IMG/VR virus record: IMGVR_UViG_3300021356_000125
Span: 1-28,640 of that record
DNA: 28,640 nucleotides
Source of the DNA: a virus
Reading direction: 5' to 3' (one strand)
Below the pieces are notes generated by a model. The model was not told the DNA's origin and ran no database searches. It saw only the letters and a program-made list of their open reading frames with translations. The position numbers were made by a program, and so were the translations under genes. Positions 22,841 through 27,568 of this stretch are shown in pieces. Every line of letters starts with the position of its first letter. The stretch's first letter is position 1.

Positions 22841-23627
22841 TTAACTGTACCATTTCTCTAAGCTTGTTAAAATCATTCTCACGTTTGTATTTTAAATCAT
22901 CTTCGATCTGTAGTCCATAAACTTCTGAAGGATCACAGTAACTTTTTAACTCTTTGGTATATTCTATAGTCTTTCCTACTGCGTCAGGATCAAGTGCTAC
23001 AATAACTTTATCAAAAATATCAAGATATTCTTTGTGTTCTTTTAATAAGTTTGTTCCTAACAGAGCTACTCCTGTAACACCTATAAATGTTTCTCCAATA
23101 ACTGTTGCTGACACAACGTCTTCAACAACGACAGCTATACTTTTACTAGGCTTGATACAATACGAATAATATTTTGCCGCCCCTCCGTACTTATACCACT
23201 TAGGCTGTGCATTATACAAAGCCCTACCTATGGCATCAATAACTCTACCATTCTTGTATATAGGAAATACAGCCCTTTGACTTTTACAATCGTACAGCAA
23301 CTCTATGTTTAAATCCCAACGTCTTTTAAATCTCTGCACGTAGGCATTGTTACCATCCGTTATGTACTCAGGCATCTCAAACTTCTTAGGCTCTACCGTT
23401 TCTTCTATACCCTGTATTTTATTCTTAATAGTTTCCACCAACATCGGAGTTAGTGTTGCTCCTTTAACGTCACAACTGTTTCTGTAGCAATTATACAGTA
23501 TCAATCCGTCTTTATTGGTAGCTGTAAACTTCTTTACTCCGTCACATATGGGGCAATCTATAGTGATAGTTTCACCCTCTTTACCATCTAGCCTGCTTAT
23601 GAAGTCATTAGTAGGTTTGTTGATCAT
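22833..23627 (-). CDS. DNA primase, zinc ribbon plus Toprim
   Basis: A 264-residue protein equal in layout to the primase half of T7 gp4. The start at 23627 has GAGGAG about eight bases upstream. An N-terminal zinc ribbon has Cys25/Cys28 (C-P-I-C) and Cys47/Cys52. The Toprim domain begins with A-V-V-V-E-D with Glu169 and has V-I-V-A-L-D-P-D with Asp213 and Asp215 as the metal-binding pair. It makes short RNA primers for the polymerase. It overlaps the recombinase gene by 20 bases and the nuclease gene by 8. No helicase domain follows in the same chain. Confidence 0.93.
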   Translation of the reverse strand: MINKPTNDFISRLDGKEGETITIDCPICDGVKKFTATNKDGLILYNCYRNSCDVKGATLTPMLVETIKNKIQGIEETVEPKKFEMPEYITDGNNAYVQRFKRRWDLNIELLYDCKSQRAVFPIYKNGRVIDAIGRALYNAQPKWYKYGGAAKYYSYCIKPSKSIAVVVEDVVSATVIGETFIGVTGVALLGTNLLKEHKEYLDIFDKVIVALDPDAVGKTIEYTKELKSYCDPSEVYGLQIEDDLKYKRENDFNKLREMVQLNG

Positions 23628-24525
23628 TTTTACTCTCCTCTCTTCTATTTAAGGCATTTGTAGCCGATTTGTATGTATGTTTTATGTAAGGACGCATTGA
23701 GTTAGGACTGTTGTGTCCTGATACAGCCATAATTTGAGTAGTATCCACACCTGCTTCAACCATTTCTGTTATAGCTGTCCTTCTCATGTCCATTGCTGTT
23801 AAATCTTTGGGTAGTCCTGCCACCTTCTTGACCTGATTCACCTGTATACCAATGTCTATGTCGCTGTATATAGCGTAACGTCCACTTCTAGGGTAAGGAT
23901 GTGGGGCAACATACTTTTGAAAGCCAAAGTCTTTACGCTGTTGCTCCAACATTTTGTGCATGCTCTCCTTAATAGGCAAATGGACTTCTGCTCTCTTCTT
24001 AGACTGCTCCAAGTCAAGTCTGCGTTCCTCAAAGTTTATATTGCTCCACTCCAAGGTTCGCATGTCGCCTATCCTCTGTGCAAAACTATAAGCCATATGC
24101 ACTATCAGTCCTATACTTCTCCACTTATATTCTCCATAAGCTGTATCCAAGAACAATCGAACTTGATCCTCCGTCCACATAACCTTCCTTGGTTGTGTCT
24201 GCATCTTGGTAACGTGCTTCATTGGGTTGTTAGGTATCAACTCTAGTTCTACGGCTGTATTAAAGAGAACAGAACTAACTGTAGCTGTCATGTTTGCTGT
24301 CCTAACTCCACGTTTTAGCCACTCTTGGTACGCTTTTTTGCACTCAGACACGCCAATCTTCCCTAGATTAGTGCGACCCATCGTAACTTTGGGGCTGAAA
24401 AACGTCCCTACAGCCCTATCAATACAGTAATCGTAGTCTCTTTGGGTTCTTAATCGTAGTGAAAGGAACTGTGGTGTCGTCCTGTAGTAGGCAACAAGAT
24501 CATCAAATGTTTTTATAGTCATCAT
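23608..24525 (-). CDS. int: Tyrosine recombinase / phage integrase
   Basis: A 305-residue protein with an N-terminal core-binding domain (about 1-100) and a catalytic domain. Visible active-site residues: Arg151 (A-Q-R-I-G-D-M-R), Lys176 or 177, Arg248 (A-M-D-M-R-R-T), His271 (S-G-H-N-S) and Tyr280 nine residues later, the usual spacing for the nucleophile. The box II histidine (H-x-x-R) is replaced by Met245. The family inserts or excises DNA at specific sites or resolves multimers. No attachment site or tRNA-like sequence was seen beside it. Start may be either of two adjacent ATG codons (24525 or 24522). Confidence 0.93.
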   Translation of the reverse strand: MMTIKTFDDLVAYYRTTPQFLSLRLRTQRDYDYCIDRAVGTFFSPKVTMGRTNLGKIGVSECKKAYQEWLKRGVRTANMTATVSSVLFNTAVELELIPNNPMKHVTKMQTQPRKVMWTEDQVRLFLDTAYGEYKWRSIGLIVHMAYSFAQRIGDMRTLEWSNINFEERRLDLEQSKKRAEVHLPIKESMHKMLEQQRKDFGFQKYVAPHPYPRSGRYAIYSDIDIGIQVNQVKKVAGLPKDLTAMDMRRTAITEMVEAGVDTTQIMAVSGHNSPNSMRPYIKHTYKSATNALNRREESKNDQQTY

Positions 24526-24586
24526 TCATCATCCATACACAAAGAATAATTATAACATATAGTATTAATAAGAAAAGGTATCCCAT
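24503..24586 (-). CDS. Putative 27-residue membrane peptide
   Basis: A tiny frame beginning on the last base of the preceding stop (TGATG) with AAGGAG eight bases upstream. Residues 3-18 are almost entirely Leu, Ile, Val, Phe and Tyr, a single transmembrane helix, followed by a polar end. It fills the only gap between its neighbours and overlaps the recombinase start by 23 bases, so its translation may also deliver ribosomes to that gene, which lacks a clear ribosome-binding site. Could be a real peptide or a leader; no homologue recognised. Confidence 0.5.
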   Translation of the reverse strand: MGYLFLLILYVIIILCVWMMNDDYKNI

Positions 24587-24825
24587 CACTTCATCTCCTT
24601 TGGTTTACGTAAAGGTATTCTAACCTCCACTACTTTCTTTTGTCGCCACATTACAGCCCTCTCTCCGTTGCCTTCAAAAGCAATGGCAAGAGCGTCTTTA
24701 CTCACAAAACCAGGGTCTAGTTCCCAAACATATCCGTTCTGTTTGTTCTCTCTAGCTTGATGTATAAACTCTTTGTTTTGCTCCACAAAAACAAATGCTG
24801 CAAATCCTAAAAATAGTTCTGTCAT
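24586..24825 (-). CDS. Small membrane-anchored protein next to hydrolase
   Basis: 79 residues from the ATG at 24825, one base after the hydrolase stop, with GGGAG upstream; a frame starting 12 codons earlier would lie inside the hydrolase gene. The N terminus (M-T-E-L-F-L-G-F-A-A-F-V-F-V) is a short hydrophobic helix and the rest is a soluble charged domain (G-Y-V-W-E-L-D-P-G-F-V-S-K-D-A-L) with a basic proline-rich tail. Being directly downstream of the wall hydrolase, it might take part in lysis, but one short helix does not identify a holin. Confidence 0.7.
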   Translation of the reverse strand: MTELFLGFAAFVFVEQNKEFIHQARENKQNGYVWELDPGFVSKDALAIAFEGNGERAVMWRQKKVVEVRIPLRKPKEMK

Positions 24826-24826
24826 A

Positions 24827-25255
24827 TCATTTCTCCCATCTATAAAATATATGTCTATCAATTCTAGTCGTTCTCGTTTTAGTCTTAGCCCACGCAGGTC
24901 TTACGTAGGTTGCGTGGTAGTGTGTTGCCCCTTCTGTTATGTCAAGAGTGATAGTCTTGGTTAATAAAATGGATGCGTGTTCTAATGCTAGACTCCACGT
25001 TTTACTCTCAAAGTTCGGTTCGTCTTTCTTGCCATCACAAAACCAAGTGAACTGACACTTCCAACGCACAGGCTTGTTTGAGTTCTTGTACGTCACAGCC
25101 TCTTTCACTACCTCGCATACTGTATCAGGAAATCTATTGTCGGCTACACGATTAAGAACTACTTGCCCTACAGCCATTTGTCCTATCATCGATTGATTGC
25201 CTGCCTCATGGTAGATGTTAACTGCCATGCACATCAGTGCTGTTTCTAAGAACAT
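24827..25255 (-). CDS. SleB/CwlJ-type cell wall hydrolase (endolysin candidate)
   Basis: A 142-residue protein covering the Hydrolase_2 (SleB) domain almost from end to end. It begins with A-L-M-C-M-A-V-N-I-Y-H-E-A-G-N-Q with the predicted catalytic Glu17, then G-Q-M-A-V-G-Q-V-V-L-N-R-V, both hallmarks of the family, and later C-Q-F-T-W-F-C and A-T-H-Y-H-A. SleB enzymes cut the glycan backbone of peptidoglycan as lytic transglycosylases. There is no signal peptide, so release would need a holin. It lies in the replication arm, not in the virion arm. AAGGAG precedes the start by seven bases. Confidence 0.93.
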   Translation of the reverse strand: MFLETALMCMAVNIYHEAGNQSMIGQMAVGQVVLNRVADNRFPDTVCEVVKEAVTYKNSNKPVRWKCQFTWFCDGKKDEPNFESKTWSLALEHASILLTKTITLDITEGATHYHATYVRPAWAKTKTRTTRIDRHIFYRWEK

Positions 25256-25352
25256 CAGCTATCTCCTTAAATTCTTCTATAATATATGTGTCGTGTTCTT
25301 CTGTATCATCAAACTCCTCGTCTAACAATATTGTGCCATCTCTTCCTTTCAT
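25218..25352 (-). CDS. Small acidic protein (44 aa)
   Basis: A short gene with a near-perfect ribosome-binding site (AAGGAGGT). It encodes a very acidic peptide (D-E-E-F-D-D-T-E-E-H-D-T-Y-I-I-E-E-F) and runs 38 bases into the wall hydrolase gene in another frame, so its translation is probably coupled to that of the hydrolase. It shares the short E-H-D-T motif with the next gene upstream. No known family. Confidence 0.65.
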   Translation of the reverse strand: MKGRDGTILLDEEFDDTEEHDTYIIEEFKEIADVLRNSTDVHGS

Positions 25353-25356
25353 AGCT

Positions 25357-25364
25357 ACCTCCTT
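25357..25364 (-). promoter_or_regulatory. Strong ribosome-binding site for 44-aa gene
   Basis: AAGGAGGT on the minus strand, four bases before the ATG at 25352. It is a close match to the ribosome anti-Shine-Dalgarno sequence and is good evidence that the tiny gene is translated. Confidence 0.7.
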
Positions 25365-25531
25365 TAATGTAATACTTCATAGTCAAACTCAGGGTCATGC
25401 TCTACGTAACCCACTATCTTTGCGTCAATAATGGTGTCGTGTTCTATGTCCCAATCACATTCTCTCGCAACGACCTCTGTGTTGGGTGCATCATGTTCAA
25501 CCTTTATTATTATATATGCCCACTTACTCAT
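25364..25531 (-). CDS. Small acidic hypothetical protein (55 aa)
   Basis: Starts by ATGA overlap with the preceding stop. It opens with a hydrophobic strand (M-S-K-W-A-Y-I-I-I-K-V-E-H-D) and ends in an acidic segment (V-E-H-D-P-E-F-D-Y-E), with several Glu-His-Asp triplets (E-H-D at three places) that might bind metal. No membrane helix long enough to span. Unknown function. Confidence 0.65.
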   Translation of the reverse strand: MSKWAYIIIKVEHDAPNTEVVARECDWDIEHDTIIDAKIVGYVEHDPEFDYEVLH

Positions 25532-25638
25532 AGGATAAGTTGAACAAATGCGTTCAATCCCATAGTCATGGTAATCAAAAAGAATAGGATAAACAATAGT
25601 GCTAGTCCTTCCTCATTATTATTATTATCATTCTTCAT
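25528..25638 (-). CDS. Single-helix membrane peptide (36 aa)
   Basis: I choose the ATG at 25638, with GGAGG ten bases upstream inside the end of the previous gene; the longer open frame runs through that gene. Residues 1-10 are polar with a run of Asn (K-N-D-N-N-N-N-E-E), then a transmembrane helix of about 20 residues (L-A-L-L-F-I-L-F-F-L-I-T-M), then a short end. Single-helix form, near the wall hydrolase; a holin or antiholin role is possible but unproven. Confidence 0.6.
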   Translation of the reverse strand: MKNDNNNNEEGLALLFILFFLITMTMGLNAFVQLIL

Positions 25639-25864
25639 GGCAAAAGTTCCTCCAAAATTTACAGTTGTTATCTGACTTGCATACTCGTTCATGCTTGGCT
25701 GTTTCCCAACATTCCGATTGCCAAGGCGAAAAATATTTTGCTGCAAATCTGTCAGACCAATCTTTTCCATCCACTAACCATAGTCCTAGTATGGGTAAGG
25801 GTATGAGCAGAAGGAAGACTACAAAGAAAGCTTTGCCGAATCCCTCGTTATGATATGGTTTCAT
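25628..25864 (-). CDS. Small membrane protein with cysteine-rich outer domain
   Basis: A 78-residue protein with AAGGAA upstream. A transmembrane helix at about residues 11-31 (F-F-V-V-F-L-L-L-I-P-L-P-I-L-G-L-W-L) is followed by a short domain with four cysteines (52, 62, 68, 75), which probably forms disulfides in the periplasm. I do not recognise the family. Together with its neighbours it makes up a run of tiny membrane proteins just upstream of the wall hydrolase. Confidence 0.72.
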   Translation of the reverse strand: MKPYHNEGFGKAFFVVFLLLIPLPILGLWLVDGKDWSDRFAAKYFSPWQSECWETAKHERVCKSDNNCKFWRNFCHEE

Positions 25865-25866
25865 CT

Positions 25867-26085
25867 TTATATTCCTTTCTTTTTGTTAAGACCTTTTGGG
25901 TCATACTGATCTGCTATCTCCTCAGGTAAATGCCTACTCGCTGTAGGGTCATTGAAGAAATCGTTTAGGTACAGCAAGAATATCAGAAACAACATAGTAT
26001 ATCCAAAGTATTTTAGAAATTTATGGAATATTATGTAAGCCTCTTGTGCTTGCTTTAGTGCCTCCTCTTTTACTTTATCATTCAT
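25867..26085 (-). CDS. Small membrane protein with charged ends (72 aa)
   Basis: From the ATG at 26085, which has AAGGAG seven bases before it and overlaps the previous gene by eight bases; a longer frame is available but runs through that gene. An amphipathic N-terminal helix (K-V-K-E-E-A-L-K-Q-A-Q-E-A-Y) leads into a transmembrane helix at about 28-45 (Y-T-M-L-F-L-I-F-L-L-Y-L), then a polar basic tail ending K-K-K-G-I. Single-helix membrane proteins of this form include pinholins and antiholins, but no motif settles it. Confidence 0.68.
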   Translation of the reverse strand: MNDKVKEEALKQAQEAYIIFHKFLKYFGYTMLFLIFLLYLNDFFNDPTASRHLPEEIADQYDPKGLNKKKGI

Positions 26086-26326
26086 CTTTCTGCTCCTTTG
26101 GTTTCCAATCTTTGTACAAAACAAAGTCTTCATCAGGGCTATCATATCGTACTATCTCGCCTGTGTTCCACTTGGCACATTCCTTCTGTGCTTCTCCGTA
26201 AGTGTCAAAAACTTTGACAGGACTGTCTTGTGTCCACATAGCACCACACCCTTCCTTCACGTACTCAGTATCCTCTTCCTCAAAAGGTGTGAAGAGTATT
26301 GCCCACTTAACTTGTCGCTCATTCAT
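26078..26326 (-). CDS. Hypothetical protein (82 aa)
   Basis: I choose the ATG at 26326, which overlaps the previous stop by eight bases and has AAAGGA upstream, over a frame 24 codons longer. It is a compact acidic protein: V-K-W-A-I-L-F-T-P-F, E-Y-V-K-E-G-C-G-A-M-W, V-K-V-F-D-T-Y-G-E-A-Q-K-E-C and I-V-R-Y-D-S-P-D, suggesting alternating strands and helices. Two cysteines. It looks like a small single-domain protein of the kind that answers to short sensor-like folds, but no known family is recognised. Confidence 0.68.
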   Translation of the reverse strand: MNERQVKWAILFTPFEEEDTEYVKEGCGAMWTQDSPVKVFDTYGEAQKECAKWNTGEIVRYDSPDEDFVLYKDWKPKEQKDE

Positions 26327-26561
26327 TATTTTTTTCCTTTGGTAAATCTTCTTTAAGTAGATAGTCACTATACCAACCACCTCTATGTTGTTGTTCAAAC
26401 TCTAATAGATTTGCTAGTCTATACATAAGAGTTTCTATCTCACAAATGTGTTCATAGTAGACAGGTATTTTCTCTGACGTGTTACAGTTAAACTCTCTCA
26501 GTACATTAACATACCTGAGTAGTTCTATTCTGTCTTTTGGTTCTATCTTAATTGTCTTCAT
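26319..26561 (-). CDS. Hypothetical helical protein (80 aa)
   Basis: An 80-residue mostly helical protein with AAAGGA seven bases before its ATG. It has I-E-L-L-R-Y-V-N-V-L-R-E-F and Y-E-H-I-C-E-I-E-T-L-M-Y-R-L-A-N-L-L-E-F as two likely helices. No membrane segment or enzyme motif. The start overlaps the end of the preceding 58-residue gene by 14 bases. Confidence 0.72.
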   Translation of the reverse strand: MKTIKIEPKDRIELLRYVNVLREFNCNTSEKIPVYYEHICEIETLMYRLANLLEFEQQHRGGWYSDYLLKEDLPKEKNNE

Positions 26562-26724
26562 TTTTTAGTTCCTTTCTTAATAGTTTTGCTTGAAAAATTT
26601 CATGCTCATGCCTACGCTTGGCAACCTTTTCCCTCTTGTCGTTGATGGTCATGGTTGCCTTGCGTACAAACATTGGGTTGCGTGGCTTAGACTGTTTAGT
26701 CTTTTTGTAGATCGTCTTAGGCAT
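26548..26724 (-). CDS. Small basic protein (58 aa)
   Basis: A short gene filling the space between two longer ones, starting two bases after the previous stop. The protein is strongly basic (K-K-T-K-Q-S-K-P-R-N-P-M-F-V-R-K-A; K-R-E-K-V-A-K-R-R-H-E-H), so it probably binds nucleic acid or an acidic protein. I recognise the opening pattern K-x-R-N-P-x-x-x...K from small basic proteins of other phages but know no function. No strong ribosome-binding site; translational coupling likely. Confidence 0.7.
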   Translation of the reverse strand: MPKTIYKKTKQSKPRNPMFVRKATMTINDKREKVAKRRHEHEIFQAKLLRKELKNEDN

Positions 26725-26726
26725 AC

Positions 26727-26966
26727 TTAACTCGCCCTCAGCTTTTCTTTACTCATTGTCATATCTACACACTCTCTTACTGTTCGTTCAAACTCTACTG
26801 TCATACTCCACCTAAAGTTGTCTAAGATATCAATATCCTCGTCCTCACATAGGTAAGCCCAATCTTCTACTAGAATTCTCCTTATTGCTTTATTAATAAA
26901 AGTTTTTTCTTTTTCATTAAAATCTAAGCCTAGAGTTATACCTACATCTTCAATGGGATTGGTCAT
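26727..26966 (-). CDS. Hypothetical acidic protein (79 aa)
   Basis: A 79-residue protein coupled to the previous stop (ATGA), with AAAGGAGG shortly upstream. Mostly helical and acidic in the centre (L-C-E-D-E-D-I-D-I-L-D), with I-N-K-A-I-R-R-I-L-V-E-D-W near the middle. No cysteine cluster, no membrane helix. Function unknown. Confidence 0.72.
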   Translation of the reverse strand: MTNPIEDVGITLGLDFNEKEKTFINKAIRRILVEDWAYLCEDEDIDILDNFRWSMTVEFERTVRECVDMTMSKEKLRAS

Positions 26967-27340
26967 TCTGATCCTCCTTTCCCAAAGTATCTCTTGGCTG
27001 TATCAGTTGTAATGATGTACTCACCTCCATTCTTTAGGTCTTGAATAAGGTAAGGCTTAGTCCTAGCCTTGCGTCTAAACCCTGACAGCTTAAACTCTTT
27101 GCCATCTAGTGTAGCAACCTTGGTGAGGTCTAACCCATCTATACTAGCAAAGTCCTCTAGGTCTTTCTCACTCTGAGACTTAGCACCTTTCATTCTAAGG
27201 TTAACTTTAAACGTCACCTCAGTATCGTTGAAATTAGCACTACCAACCTCAACAATAAACTGTTCAAGACTTTCATTATCGTTAAGAGCATCATCTAATA
27301 TTGCTCTAAGGTCTTTTACCATTTTTCTATTTAATAACAT
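26963..27340 (-). CDS. Conserved phage hypothetical protein (125 aa)
   Basis: A 125-residue protein with AAAAGGAG before its ATG. It follows a layout I know from many marine phages: a helix D-L-R-A-I-L-D-D-A-L, a strand pair around V-G-S-A-N-F-N-D-T-E-V-T-F-K-V-N-L, then F-K-L-S-G-F-R-R-K-A-R-T-K-P-Y, a basic patch, and a final helix D-T-A-K-R-Y-F. The family is widespread but uncharacterised as far as I know. The basic patch hints at nucleic acid contact. Confidence 0.78.
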   Translation of the reverse strand: MLLNRKMVKDLRAILDDALNDNESLEQFIVEVGSANFNDTEVTFKVNLRMKGAKSQSEKDLEDFASIDGLDLTKVATLDGKEFKLSGFRRKARTKPYLIQDLKNGGEYIITTDTAKRYFGKGGSE

Positions 27341-27357
27341 TTCGTTCTCCTTTTAAT

Positions 27358-27456
27358 TTAAAATTGAAAATACCATCTTACTAGTTGATCTAAAACATAA
27401 CACGCTCCAACGAGCAATATAAAAATAGATAGTCCGTGACCACTTTCTTTATACAT
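27358..27456 (-). CDS. Single-helix membrane peptide (32 aa)
   Basis: A tiny gene with GGAGGT four bases before its ATG. Residues 8-22 are hydrophobic (G-L-S-I-F-I-L-L-V-G-A-C-Y-V-L) and the end is basic/aromatic (R-W-Y-F-Q-F). It occupies the space between the methyltransferase-side genes and the 125-residue gene. Good ribosome-binding site, plausible single membrane helix, unknown role. Confidence 0.6.
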   Translation of the reverse strand: MYKESGHGLSIFILLVGACYVLDQLVRWYFQF

Positions 27457-27457
27457 T

Positions 27458-27568
27458 CTAACCTCCATAATTAATCTGATAAATGTAATACGCATAGAGT
27501 GAGAGGTATAAAACCCATTCGTCTAATCGCATTGCATATACCATTGTTGTGTAAATTATTAGTCTCAC
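27458..27568 (-). CDS. Possible aromatic membrane peptide (36 aa), GTG start
   Basis: A frame starting with GTG that overlaps the methyltransferase stop (GTGA), with GAGGG six bases before. It is rich in Tyr and Leu (V-L-Y-L-S-L-Y-A-Y-Y-I-Y) and may hold one membrane helix. Its end carries the ribosome-binding site of the next small gene. The tight fit of both ends favours a real gene, but the GTG start and small size leave doubt. Confidence 0.45.
   Translation of the reverse strand: MRLIIYTTMVYAMRLDEWVLYLSLYAYYIYQINYGG
27461..27466 (-). promoter_or_regulatory. Ribosome-binding site for 32-aa gene
   Basis: GGAGGT on the minus strand, four bases before the ATG at 27456 and overlapping the last codons of the preceding small frame (Gly-Gly-stop). 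It supports translation of the tiny gene. Confidence 0.65.

Noticed and set aside
23608-24590. attP site or tRNA gene beside the recombinase
   Set aside because: I looked for a clover-leaf-like or tRNA 3'-end-like stretch in the neighbouring sequence and found none; almost all of it is coding.
25639-25770. Longer form of the 36-residue membrane peptide
   Set aside because: The extra part overlaps the Cys-rich membrane protein gene almost completely; the internal ATG has its own GGAGG site.
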